A stretch of DNA of 64,000 nucleotides from Desulfovibrio ferrophilus (GTDB lineage Bacteria > Desulfobacterota > Desulfovibrionia > Desulfovibrionales > Desulfovibrionaceae): assembly GCF_003966735.1 (NCBI RefSeq), contig NZ_AP017378.1, positions 558,001 to 622,000 of the forward strand, written 5' to 3'. The position numbers and the translations under genes are program-made. The notes beneath the pieces are model-generated. The model was not told the origin of the DNA, did not search any database, and was given only the letters and a program-made list of their open reading frames with translations. How positions within the stretch are numbered: the first letter of the stretch is position 1; the number at the start of each line of letters is the position of its first letter. Of this stretch, positions 50,897 through 59,776 are shown in pieces.

Positions 50897-52462
50897 TTAG
50901 TTGAACTTATAGGTCAACGTGGCAACGACTCGATCCTGCCGGTTCCAGTAGCCGTAGTAGGACCGGGCGGGTCCATTGAAGTACTCGGCGGACACATCGG
51001 CATTCAAGTTGTCGGTAATATCCCAGCCCAGGCCGACACGATTCATATTCGTCTTGTTGGTGAGTTCAAAGTCGGCCAGATAATGCAGGCGCAGGTCCTC
51101 GGTGAAATGCAACACCATGCCGGCAATGATATCATTTCTGCCGATGCGGATTTCCCGTGAACTGATGACATAGCCCGAGGCGTCCTGATCCTGAGTGATC
51201 ATTTCTCCTGCGTATTCCAGACCGCAGTCGATGCGATACAGCCCGATCTTGTTGGCCAGGGACTCGTTGGTCCAGCGGGTACCGATGACATACTGGAGGT
51301 AGTCATCGTCCTTGCCGTCATCACTTATGTTGAACAGTGCCTCGCCGTGGAATTCCAATTCCTTCCAGGTGGTGGAAAGGCCACCTGCGATTTGCGTGAC
51401 AGTGGGGTGCTCAACGGTCAGAGCTACCCCCGGAGTGGCTCTGTCCAGATCCAAGCCCAGTACAGGGTAGATGCTCGGACCATGGAAAGCCGAGAACAGG
51501 AAGTCCCAGTCGCCTACAGAGGTTTTGGCCTGCGCGAAGACGGACGGTTCATCGGGGGTTTCGTAGTGTACAGAGATATCCTCGGACGTTGTTGATACCC
51601 AACCGAATTCTTCAAGCAGTTGCTCGGTCAGCCAGCTGGTGAATTCTCCATCCTCACCTTCGAGGAGCCATTCGAAGAAGTACAGTTCCTCACGGAATGC
51701 GGCGTAGAACTCCTCGCGAGAACTGTACGCGGTGTTGGAATAATAAGCCGCGAGTTCACCATCGGCCGAGGAGCCTCCCATCCAGCGTGATTCTTCGCTC
51801 GGTGTTTTGGGAGTCTGGAAGACGGGCAGCAGGGCCAGCATCCAGGAGACGTCGGAGGTGTCGCCTTCCAGGGCGAGTTGCCATGTGCCGAACTGATGGG
51901 GATCAAGCGGATCGTTCAGGTCGAAGGAGTTGTAGCGGTTGGCCGGGGAATAGAGGGTCGAGATGCTGTTCTCGATGATCCGCTTACCTGCGGTCAGGCT
52001 CAAATCGCTGATGGGGAAGGTCAAATAGAGTTCGTTGATCTCAAGGATGTTACGACGGCGGTCATTGTCCTGCCACAGTCCGACTTCGCCCTTGTAGGTG
52101 TCTTTCTGGTTGCCGGTTTCAAGCCAGCCACTGAATGCCAGGCGGATATTTTCATTTTCATAGCTGGAGCCGAACTCGATCTTGATTTCACCATAATCGT
52201 CCTGCTTGTCCTGATCTACAGATCCGCCCAGGTCTCTCGCATTGTGGAACTGGTGTGATCCGCGCAGCCGTACGGAAAGATCAAGATTGCGGGTAATCTG
52301 TGCGGGGAAGGAGCGATCCACTTCCTCGGAGACCTTAACTTCCTCTTCCTCCATGGCCAGGCTCAGTTCGTTCAGCAAGCCTGTGTCGTCTGCACAACGC
52401 ACTGGCTGTGCAGGCAGGAGAAACAAGGCGCATGCCAATAGCGTTGGGAAGAGTTTGTTCAT
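50897..52462 (-). CDS. Outer-membrane beta-barrel protein (export operon)
   Basis: 521 residues from the ATG at 52462 (GGAG upstream). Signal peptide MNKLFPTLLACALFLLPAQP, cleavage near RCA. The mature protein has alternating aromatic/polar beta-strand patterns (LDLSVRLRGSHQFHN, LEINELYLTFPISDLSLTAGKR) and ends ATLTYKFN with a C-terminal aromatic-x pattern of outer-membrane barrels. It resembles DUF1302-type barrels that accompany MMPL exporters. Its ATG overlaps the MMPL gene stop by four bases (ATGA), so it is the third gene of that operon. Confidence 0.82.
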   Translation of the reverse strand: MNKLFPTLLACALFLLPAQPVRCADDTGLLNELSLAMEEEEVKVSEEVDRSFPAQITRNLDLSVRLRGSHQFHNARDLGGSVDQDKQDDYGEIKIEFGSSYENENIRLAFSGWLETGNQKDTYKGEVGLWQDNDRRRNILEINELYLTFPISDLSLTAGKRIIENSISTLYSPANRYNSFDLNDPLDPHQFGTWQLALEGDTSDVSWMLALLPVFQTPKTPSEESRWMGGSSADGELAAYYSNTAYSSREEFYAAFREELYFFEWLLEGEDGEFTSWLTEQLLEEFGWVSTTSEDISVHYETPDEPSVFAQAKTSVGDWDFLFSAFHGPSIYPVLGLDLDRATPGVALTVEHPTVTQIAGGLSTTWKELEFHGEALFNISDDGKDDDYLQYVIGTRWTNESLANKIGLYRIDCGLEYAGEMITQDQDASGYVISSREIRIGRNDIIAGMVLHFTEDLRLHYLADFELTNKTNMNRVGLGWDITDNLNADVSAEYFNGPARSYYGYWNRQDRVVATLTYKFN

Positions 52463-55230
52463 GATGTCTGCTCCGCTGTTTGACCGGCCTTTTGCCGGTA
52501 CATGAAGTTGGCGATAACCAATTGATGTCCAAGGATGCGTGCCAGGTTCTTGTGGATTTTGTCCGACAAGCGTGGATGCAGCCACTGGAGTCGTTTGAAG
52601 TCATCTTTGGAAAATTCCACCAGATGGGTTTCCGAACCGGCTCTGGCTGTAAAAGACCGAGGGCCGGGGTCGAGCATGGTGGTGGGGTCGCACACATCGC
52701 CCACGCCAAATACGAAATAGGAGACTTCCTCCCCGGTTTCGTCGTCAACGGTCAGACCGCTCACTGTGCCCTGAAGCACAAGGAACATGCTGTCCCCATC
52801 ATCCCATTCCTCGAAGATGGTCTCATTGGTCTTCACCTCGATGATTCGGCCCATGAGAATGATGCGTTTGATTTGCCACAGACGTAGTTCACGGAAGAAC
52901 TCGGACTGCTCGATGATTTTCGGGTCCACATGCAGCGAGATCATATCCCACAGGGTGAGCAGTTTTGTGGTGGCCATCAGCGGCCCCGTGAGCAGCAGAT
53001 CGCCCACCAGTGCCGCAATCATGACCAGAGCCGAGAGCAGGCCGAATTGGATGATGGTGGTGAACTGCGAGAAGGCCAGTACTCCAAACCCCATGGCCAG
53101 AGCGATGGAGGTGGAGACAACTGGGCGGATCTCTGCGTGAATGCATACTTCCATGGCCTTTTTTTGGTCTTTTAGCCGCAGCATTTCTTTGTTGTAGCGA
53201 ATCATGAAATGCAGGGTGTCGTCCACGGCAATGCCGATGGCGATAGCCGCCACCATGGCCGTACCAATGTTCAGTGGAATGTTGAACAGGCCCATGGTGC
53301 CGAACAGGATTAACACGGGGAAGATGTTCGGGATAAGTGACAGGAACCCGGCTTTGAAGTTGACGAACAAGAGGCTCATGATCAGGAAAATGATGGCCAA
53401 GAGCAACCCGATGGATTTTGCCTGGCCCTCAGCGATGGAGTCTGCGCCTTTGAGGATCAGGATGCTCTCGCCAGTGAAGAAACGGTTGAAATGCGGGTTC
53501 AGAGTCTTGTCCATGAACGCCACAAGATCGTCCAGAGCCCTTCGCTGTTCGTCGGATGAGCTCAGACTGTGGCGAACCAGGATGTTGATTTCCGAGAAGT
53601 CACTTTTGACATAGCGGGCGATATCGTCATCATGAATGAAGAGCAGGTATTGGGAGATGAGGTCTGCGCTTTTGGGGATCCTGTGGTAGACCGGGTCACC
53701 CTGATGCATTTCACTGTTGATGTGGCGCAGGGTGTCGGCAAGCGAGTAAGAGGCGTCGTAGATGCCCCGTTCCTGAATATAGTCCTGAACAGCTGCGATT
53801 TGTTTCAGGTTCTCGGGGGAACGGAAGGCGTTTTCGTGCCCGCCAGTGATACGGATGAAGAAGGTTTGCACTCCGGGGAGTTTTTCGGCCATCTGGTCGG
53901 TTCGTTGGCGAACTGTGGATGACTTTTTGAAGACCCCAAGAATATCGTTGTCCAAGCGGACGTTGGCCCCCATCAACCCGATGAGGATGGCCCCGGCCAT
54001 GATCCCCCAGATCAGGGTTGTGCGATGAGCATTGACTAAACGGGTAATTCTGTCTGCCAGGGAGTCGAAGGCGGAGGGCTTTGTCTCTCCGTCGCTGTCA
54101 TCAGCTTTTGCAGGTGTTTTTTTGACTGGGCCAAAAAAACGCAGGTAGACTGGCACCAGCAGAGCAGTGATCAGCGGGTTGACGAATAGCCCGAAAGCTG
54201 CAGCCATGCCGAACTGGCGCAGAATGTCTATCTTGTTCACCGTAATGGAGGCGAAACCGAGGAAGGTGGTCAACGCCGTGATAAGGATGACGATCCCCAT
54301 CTTGGAGATCATGAATTCGATGGCCAAATCTCGGGCACCGGTAATATTCATGCCTTCGAAATATTCCGAGAGCAGATGGATGTCCTCGGTGGAACCAATG
54401 ACGATGATCAGTGAGGGGACGATGATGGTCAGAATGTTCAGGGGAATGCCCGCCTGAACCATGAACGCCGCCGTCCATGCCACACTGGTTCCAGCTGTGA
54501 GCAGGGGCAGGATTGCTCCGGAGATGGATCGGGTCATCAGGAGCAGTGTAATCACCAGCACCAATGCTGATAGCGGGATCAACCGAGCCTGATCCTGCAG
54601 CATGGTATTGGCAATGGCTGTGCGGAAATAAGGGTTGCCCAGCTGGAAAATCTTGGAAAAACGATCCCTCAGAGGAAGGATCAAGGTCTCAATGCTGGCT
54701 GCCAGTTTATTATAATAATCGGGGTCATTCGGGTCGGGCTCCACAAAGACATTCAGTGAAGTGGCCGTACCATCTTTGGAAACCAAGTGCCCGGCGATCA
54801 TCGTGTTGGAGAGAGCTCTTTGCTTGGCTTCGGTTGCTTGTTGCTCGTCATCTGGAGGCCAGGGCATGAGTGGCCCAGAGCGCAATGAACCGTCTTCACC
54901 CCGAAAATCAGAGACCGAGTAAATGCTTTCCACTCGCACCACACCGGGAAGTTCCTCAAGCTGGAAGGCCAACTCTTCCAGATCCAGCAGGCGGTCGGGA
55001 CTGAAGAGGGCCTCGTCTTCGATATAGAGGACGGTCACCTGATCGGTGCCATAGGTGTCGATAGTCTGCAGGTAGACCCTTCTCGCATCAGGGTCGTCGG
55101 TCATCATGCCCTTGACGGAGGCCTCGATGCGGATATCGCGGAGCGTGGGCACGGCCAGGGCCGTGATGCAGACAAGAAGAGCCAGTGCCAGCCAGGGATG
55201 ACCATAGGCCAAACGCATCAGCCTCTGCAT
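52459..55230 (-). CDS. MMPL/RND-superfamily exporter fused to a cyclic-nucleotide-binding domain
   Basis: 923 residues. Two RND halves, each with one N-terminal helix, a periplasmic loop and a five-helix bundle (about 1-400 and 410-770). Motifs include TIIVPSLIIVIGSTEDIHLLSEY and AAIAIGIAVDDTLHFMIRYN, the GxxxDD/H element of SSD-like RND exporters. A C-terminal CNB-like domain (about 785-905) follows: TIFEEWDDGDSMFLVLQGTV, then VGDVCDPTTMLDPGPRSFTAR. The Glu of the usual cassette is missing, so ligand binding is doubtful. Neighbours (LolA-like and barrel proteins) suggest lipid or lipoprotein transfer across the envelope. Confidence 0.9.
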   Translation of the reverse strand: MQRLMRLAYGHPWLALALLVCITALAVPTLRDIRIEASVKGMMTDDPDARRVYLQTIDTYGTDQVTVLYIEDEALFSPDRLLDLEELAFQLEELPGVVRVESIYSVSDFRGEDGSLRSGPLMPWPPDDEQQATEAKQRALSNTMIAGHLVSKDGTATSLNVFVEPDPNDPDYYNKLAASIETLILPLRDRFSKIFQLGNPYFRTAIANTMLQDQARLIPLSALVLVITLLLMTRSISGAILPLLTAGTSVAWTAAFMVQAGIPLNILTIIVPSLIIVIGSTEDIHLLSEYFEGMNITGARDLAIEFMISKMGIVILITALTTFLGFASITVNKIDILRQFGMAAAFGLFVNPLITALLVPVYLRFFGPVKKTPAKADDSDGETKPSAFDSLADRITRLVNAHRTTLIWGIMAGAILIGLMGANVRLDNDILGVFKKSSTVRQRTDQMAEKLPGVQTFFIRITGGHENAFRSPENLKQIAAVQDYIQERGIYDASYSLADTLRHINSEMHQGDPVYHRIPKSADLISQYLLFIHDDDIARYVKSDFSEINILVRHSLSSSDEQRRALDDLVAFMDKTLNPHFNRFFTGESILILKGADSIAEGQAKSIGLLLAIIFLIMSLLFVNFKAGFLSLIPNIFPVLILFGTMGLFNIPLNIGTAMVAAIAIGIAVDDTLHFMIRYNKEMLRLKDQKKAMEVCIHAEIRPVVSTSIALAMGFGVLAFSQFTTIIQFGLLSALVMIAALVGDLLLTGPLMATTKLLTLWDMISLHVDPKIIEQSEFFRELRLWQIKRIILMGRIIEVKTNETIFEEWDDGDSMFLVLQGTVSGLTVDDETGEEVSYFVFGVGDVCDPTTMLDPGPRSFTARAGSETHLVEFSKDDFKRLQWLHPRLSDKIHKNLARILGHQLVIANFMYRQKAGQTAEQTS

Positions 55231-55300
55231 GTGAGACCTCGTGGTATCGGATTATGCTTGGAGTGGAGCATCAGGGTTCGTTTCATGTGCTCTGTGACCA

Positions 55301-56101
55301 CTACTGAGGCCGACGCCCGGAAGAAACAAAGCGCTCGGTGAAAATGTCGTCGTCCAGTTTCGCGTCAACATCCAGGGCGGCCAGGCCGACCAGTGTCTTG
55401 TGACGAGCGCGCTTGTTGTCGATGAGGGTTTTCTTGGCCATCCACATGTCACCTCGGATATTTTCGAGGTCGTGGTTGGTCTGGATCTTGAGTTCACGAC
55501 CACGCCGATCGAAGAATTCGGTTTTGACGGTAAAGACAATATCCTTGCGAATGTAGAAGACCCGCTTGGAGTAGCCGCTGGCCTTACGTTTTTCATCGCT
55601 GGCAGGGGTAACTTCAATGACCCAGCAATCCTGATTATCCAATGTTTCAGAACCGGTCAGGGCCATTTCGAAGTTGTCCAGGTCGTCGGATTCCATATCC
55701 TCGTAGGTCAGGTCGGTGCCCATGAAGTAGTCCGTCTTGGAGCTGGACGAAATGCGCTGCATGGATTTTGTGGCAGGCAGGAAAAGCCACTGCGAACCCT
55801 TGCCAGGTTCAGTCTCCACGGACAGAATACTCGTGCCTTCGAGGTCGGCAGGTTCGGTGAAGATCATCAGCGATCGGGACAGACCGTTGTCCAGAGTCTT
55901 CTTGAAACTCCTGACGGTCCTCTTCTTTTTGGTGCCTTTGCGGTCCACCAGGATCATGATCAACGAGGCTTTTTCGCTCGGGGCCTCATGGAGCTCCTTT
56001 TGACGCTCCATGATTTGGCGGGCAGTGAGGTCTTCGGCAAAAGCCGTCGGGCAGAGGAAGAGGCTGGCGAGGATGAGTGTCGCAATACGAAGAATATACA
56101 T
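55301..56101 (-). CDS. LolA-like outer-membrane lipoprotein-sorting protein
   Basis: 266 residues from the ATG at 56101 (GGAGAGGG upstream). Signal peptide YILRIATLILASLFLCPTAF, cleavage after AFA. LolA-like half-barrel: DLTARQIMERQKELHEAPSE, LEGTSILSVETEPGKGSQWLFLP, FMGTDLTYEDME and RVFYIRKDIVFTVKTEFFDRRG, the pattern of PF17131 proteins encoded beside MMPL exporters. Predicted periplasmic carrier of a lipid or lipoprotein. First gene of the operon, 70 bases before the MMPL gene. Confidence 0.9.
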   Translation of the reverse strand: MYILRIATLILASLFLCPTAFAEDLTARQIMERQKELHEAPSEKASLIMILVDRKGTKKKRTVRSFKKTLDNGLSRSLMIFTEPADLEGTSILSVETEPGKGSQWLFLPATKSMQRISSSSKTDYFMGTDLTYEDMESDDLDNFEMALTGSETLDNQDCWVIEVTPASDEKRKASGYSKRVFYIRKDIVFTVKTEFFDRRGRELKIQTNHDLENIRGDMWMAKKTLIDNKRARHKTLVGLAALDVDAKLDDDIFTERFVSSGRRPQ

Positions 56102-56328
56102 GTGCCCTCTCCTAGGATACCATGTTGAATTTATAGACATGAAAAGACAGCAAAGATGATACATGAAATTACTTAATAAATCTATAGCGGTAGTGGTTCT
56201 GTGTGTTTTTCATTCTCGGTGCTGTTGCTAACTTTTTTGCGTCCTGCTATTTGCTCGCAGGCTAACGGGCCATTTACCGATGATTTACCTGATTGAGACG
56301 ATACTAATAGTAAAAATGGAGTGATGTC

Positions 56329-56538
56329 ATGGACGTGAAAGATAGCAACGGCAATGTACTGAGCGATGGTGATTCCGTGACTCTGGTCAAAGACCTTAAG
56401 GTGAAGGGGACCTCCACGACCCTTAAAAGAGGCACCATGGTCAAGAATATTCGTCTTACTTCCAAGGATGGCGAGGTTGATTGCAAAATTGGTAAGACGC
56501 AGATCGTGCTCAAGACTTGCTTTTTGAAAAAGGCATAG
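56329..56538 (+). CDS. PhnA-domain protein (YjdM-like, C-terminal domain only)
   Basis: 69 residues. The whole protein matches the PhnA/YjdM C-terminal domain: [41 protein letters not shown] and [20 protein letters not shown]. The N-terminal zinc ribbon of E. coli YjdM is absent. Despite the old name, a role in phosphonate metabolism is not established. An intrinsic terminator follows. Confidence 0.92.
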   Translation: MDVKDSNGNVLSDGDSVTLVKDLKVKGTSTTLKRGTMVKNIRLTSKDGEVDCKIGKTQIVLKTCFLKKA

Positions 56539-56589
56539 TCAGGGCTACTGACCATCGCCTAGGGCGATGTTTCGAATTCAAAAAAAGAT

Positions 56590-56622
56590 GGCTGACATCC
56601 CTCATGGGATGCCAGCCGTTTT
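56590..56622 (+). terminator. Intrinsic terminator after PhnA-domain gene
   Basis: GGCTG-A-CATCCC / GGGATG-C-CAGCC with a 4-base loop and one internal mismatch, then GTTTT. Confidence 0.75.
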
Positions 56623-56755
56623 AGTTTGTGGAGTGGGACAGGACTCCCCGGCGAAAGACAGTGCTTGATTGTTTCAGCTAAGGCTTTGGTTTCTTCGCGG
56701 GTGATGCGGGGCATCGCTGTGGGCCGGTTAACAGAGTGATGTGGTGATTGCCCCT

Positions 56756-57310
56756 TCAGGGCGTTTTCGGGCAGATGGCACTCCTGCTCCAGCGTACAGA
56801 AACTCTCCGGATGCTTTCAATCTCGTCTGGAGGGATGCACAGGAATTCGAGAAACTCCTGGTGGCGCTTCGGAGCTGTGCGCTCGAATTCCCCATGCCAG
56901 CGCATCATGTCTTTTTCGTCGAAGCCTGAGGCCTGGAGCAGGTCCGTCCATGTTTTTTTGTTCATGACGCCGATATTGGCCTGTGCTTCGGGTGAGCGAA
57001 GAATGCCAAGAATGAAGCGTTGCTGTTCGCGCAGATGCTCGATGTCGGCATTGATTTCCTTCAACCGGTGCGTCAGGGCCTGCTGGATTGCTCCGGTTTC
57101 CGCATTCAGCAGGCCTTTGATTTCAGCAGTGGGCAATCCGGCCCTGCGGTATTCCAGGATCACTTCAAGCTGTCGGGCATCTTTGCTGGCGTATAGCCTA
57201 TAGCCACTTTTGGAGCGTTCGGATGGCGTCAAAAGCCCGATACGGTCGTAGTGCAACAGAGTGCTTCTGGCGATTCCAAAGCGCTTGGCAAGGCTTCCAA
57301 TGGCTTCCAT
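56756..57310 (-). CDS. MerR-family transcriptional regulator
   Basis: 184 residues. N-terminal MerR DNA-binding domain: IGSLAKRFGIARSTLLHYDRIGLLTPSERSKSGYRLY, then ARQLEVILEYRRAGLP and a dimerisation helix. The effector part (about 115-184) has no metal-binding cysteines typical of MerR/CueR and may bind a small molecule. It follows the SRPBCC gene by 14 bases, so both are one transcript. Confidence 0.92.
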   Translation of the reverse strand: MEAIGSLAKRFGIARSTLLHYDRIGLLTPSERSKSGYRLYASKDARQLEVILEYRRAGLPTAEIKGLLNAETGAIQQALTHRLKEINADIEHLREQQRFILGILRSPEAQANIGVMNKKTWTDLLQASGFDEKDMMRWHGEFERTAPKRHQEFLEFLCIPPDEIESIRRVSVRWSRSAICPKTP

Positions 57311-57324
57311 TCATCCTCCTGAGT

Positions 57325-57813
57325 TCACCAGGCGTTGTCCACCTGACTGAGCATTTCCCCTGTGCGCAGATAATGGCTCAGTGCTTTTTCGATGATCGTC
57401 ATTGTCTGTTCGTACCTCCCTTGGCGCAGGTGCTCAAGGGCCTCTTCGCCTTTGTCCGAAATTGCTGTGAATACCAATTCCCAAATCAGTCGCGTGCCTC
57501 CGTTCTCAGTCGCTCCGAGCGTAATGGTCAATCGGGTGATCATTCCGAGGGGTGCAAAGCGCACGTATTCTATGCTGCGCGGTGGTTCATAACGCGTGCA
57601 GGTCCAGACTTCGTGTCCAAGATCCAGCAAGTTGGTAGTGAATGCGCAGTCCTTGTGGGCAAGGCCGGACTCCGTGTGCAGGAGCTTACAGTGCCAGTGG
57701 GGAACCCACTCGTATTCGCGGACCGGACAGAGCAGTGGAAAGACCTTTTGGGGCGGTGCGAGCAGTGTCATGACCTTGGTTTCGGCGAAGCGCTTGGCGT
57801 GAATCGGGTTCAT
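57325..57813 (-). CDS. SRPBCC-domain protein
   Basis: 162 residues; AGGAG before the ATG. START/SRPBCC-type hydrophobic-ligand fold (APPQKVFPLLCPVREYEWVPHWHCKLLHTE, WTCTRYEPPRSIEYVRFAP, LIWELVFTA). Cotranscribed with the MerR gene downstream, which may sense the same ligand. Ligand unknown. Confidence 0.87.
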   Translation of the reverse strand: MNPIHAKRFAETKVMTLLAPPQKVFPLLCPVREYEWVPHWHCKLLHTESGLAHKDCAFTTNLLDLGHEVWTCTRYEPPRSIEYVRFAPLGMITRLTITLGATENGGTRLIWELVFTAISDKGEEALEHLRQGRYEQTMTIIEKALSHYLRTGEMLSQVDNAW

Positions 57814-57996
57814 GAAATTCTCCTGGTTGTGGTGAGTGAAAATCCAAGCATGAACTATGAAGTTGGTGTCGGGTCAACCCTGGGTGAACATTTTTCGCAA
57901 GGTGTACTGCTGTATTGTCGTGCGTTTCGAGTGTGCATATAAAAGTAAATAATTTAGTACTATAACATATATTTACATCTTTTTTCTTGATGTTTG

Positions 57997-58024
57997 TTGA
58001 CAAAGCCAGAGAAAGTAATACATC
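57997..58024 (+). promoter_or_regulatory. Candidate promoter of tetR-RND operon
   Basis: Perfect -35 TTGACA (57997-58002), 16-base spacer, weak -10 TACATC (58019-58024). A near-palindrome ATCATTTT-TT-AAAACGAT (58031-58048) just downstream is a candidate TetR operator. Confidence 0.5.
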
Positions 58025-58073
58025 AATTCAATCATTTTTTAAAACGATGTTTGAAATTGTTGCTGGAGATATC

Positions 58074-58724
58074 ATGACGAAGATGGACGGAAAAAAGATA
58101 GGCACCAAGGACCGTATTCAGATGGCTGCCTCGGATGTCTTTGCGGAGTACGGTTTCGAGAAGGCAACTGTGCGCGAGATCTGTGCACGTGCCGATGCCA
58201 ATGTTGCTGCCGTGAATTATCATTTCCGGGATAAGAAGGACCTCTTTCTGTTGGTGCTCCGTAGCTGGAAGATGTCTGCTCAGGAGAGATATCCGTTGGA
58301 TATGGGATTGCCTGACGATGCTTCTGATGATCAGAAAGTTAACGCCTTTTACAAGGCGATGCTCAGGCGAATTCTGTTGGCAACTCAGGACTCCACAACC
58401 TCGTATCGTCGGGCCAAGGTCTTTATGCGGGAGTTGACCGACGGGTTGTTCAGGAATTCCGATGAGGGATGCGAAAATCACAAGCAGATGTTTGAGCATC
58501 TGACTCCCATCGTGTCCCGGTTGCTGGGCAGCAACGCGCAGAACCAGTTGGTGAACTGCCTGGATTCCATCATCGGGCAGGTGCTGACCTATTTTGTGGG
58601 ATACGTTGTTGATCCCGAGATGTTCGAGGCGCTGCGCAGCGAAGGCGAGATCGATCGCGCGGCTCAACATATGACTGTATTTACGCTGGGAGGAATCCGG
58701 GCGGTCAAGGAGACACAGGAATGA
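58074..58724 (+). CDS. TetR-family transcriptional regulator (CecR-like)
   Basis: 216 residues from the ATG at 58074 (GGAG upstream); the frame is open to 57987. N-terminal helix-turn-helix: TKDRIQMAASDVFAEYGFEKATVREICARADANVAAVNYHFRDKKDLFL. The C-terminal ligand domain resembles the DUF1956 group (NAFYKAMLRRIL, RAKVFMRELTDGLF). It overlaps the adaptor gene by ATGA, so it is expected to control the pump operon that it starts. Confidence 0.93.
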   Translation: MTKMDGKKIGTKDRIQMAASDVFAEYGFEKATVREICARADANVAAVNYHFRDKKDLFLLVLRSWKMSAQERYPLDMGLPDDASDDQKVNAFYKAMLRRILLATQDSTTSYRRAKVFMRELTDGLFRNSDEGCENHKQMFEHLTPIVSRLLGSNAQNQLVNCLDSIIGQVLTYFVGYVVDPEMFEALRSEGEIDRAAQHMTVFTLGGIRAVKETQE

Positions 58725-59776
58725 AATTGCTGAGGGGTATCATTGTATCTGTCATGCTGGTGGGGCTTTTGGGAATGCTCTCTGGCTGTGGCGAGAAGAC
58801 TGCCGAAGCCGAGGTCAAATCGGAATTGAAGGCAACTGAAAGGATTGTGCAGGTCGCCGTGTCGCGTGTCGAGCCTGTGGTGCTGTCTGATATTCTGACT
58901 CTGCCGGGCGAAACCGAAGCTTCGCAGGATGTCACCTTGTCCGCTGAGACCTCGGGGCGGGTTGAATGGATCGGCCCTGCCGAGGGTGGACGCGTGGCCA
59001 AGGGTCAGCCCATCATGAAGATCAATGTGGCCTCCCTGAGGGCGCAGTTGGACAAGGCTCAGGCCGCTTTGCGGCTGGCCGAACAACAGGCCCAGCGCCG
59101 GAGCCAGTTGTTTGCCAAGGGTGTCGTCAGCCGTGAAGAGCTGGACGAAACCTTGACTGTTCTGGATCAGGCGCGAGCTTCGGCGGGAGAGGCCCAGGCT
59201 AATTATCGTTATGGGCAGGTGCTGTCGCCCGTGGACGGCGTGGTGGATGAACTGCACGTGGATTCAGGCGAGTTCGTGGACAAGGCCACGAACCTGGTGG
59301 ATATCGTCAACCGCGATGTCGTGCGTGTGTATGTCAGTGTTCCCGAACTGGACGTTCGCTATCTGAATCCCGGTGACAAGGTGCGTGTTACCGTGGATGC
59401 CTGGGCTGGTCGTGACTGGACCGGCAAGATTGATTTTATTTCCTCCAAGGCTGACTCTGGAACGCGGACCTTCCGTACCCGTGTGCTGGTCGATAATGCC
59501 GATGGGGCCATCCGTCCCGGCATGCTGGCCCGTGCCTCCTTCCTGCGTCGCGAGATAGCCGATGCCGTTGCCGTGCCCCTGTCATCCATTCAGGATCGGG
59601 GTGGCGAACGTGTACTCTATGTCGAGGACAAGGGCGTGGCTCGTTCACGGACCGTGAAGGTCGGTGTTGTTCAGGGCGGCCTGGTACAGGTCGTTGATGG
59701 GCTGATCGCAGGCGAGAACCTCATTGTTGCAGGGCAGGCCGAGGTTGAGGAAGGCGTGAAGGTGTCCGTGCAATGA
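58721..59776 (+). CDS. RND efflux periplasmic adaptor (membrane fusion protein)
   Basis: 351 residues. Lipoprotein signal (LVGLLGMLSGC, lipobox LSGC, Cys near 23). Biotinyl-lipoyl-like halves VTLSAETSGRVEWIGPAEGG and YGQVLSPVDGVVDELHVDSGE flank a short coiled hairpin (about 105-155), followed by the beta-barrel domain (VRVYVSVPELDVRYLNPGDKVRVTVDAW). Connects the inner-membrane pump to an outer-membrane channel. ATGA overlaps with genes on both sides. Short hairpin as in adaptors of HAE pumps. Confidence 0.94.
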   Translation: MKLLRGIIVSVMLVGLLGMLSGCGEKTAEAEVKSELKATERIVQVAVSRVEPVVLSDILTLPGETEASQDVTLSAETSGRVEWIGPAEGGRVAKGQPIMKINVASLRAQLDKAQAALRLAEQQAQRRSQLFAKGVVSREELDETLTVLDQARASAGEAQANYRYGQVLSPVDGVVDELHVDSGEFVDKATNLVDIVNRDVVRVYVSVPELDVRYLNPGDKVRVTVDAWAGRDWTGKIDFISSKADSGTRTFRTRVLVDNADGAIRPGMLARASFLRREIADAVAVPLSSIQDRGGERVLYVEDKGVARSRTVKVGVVQGGLVQVVDGLIAGENLIVAGQAEVEEGVKVSVQ

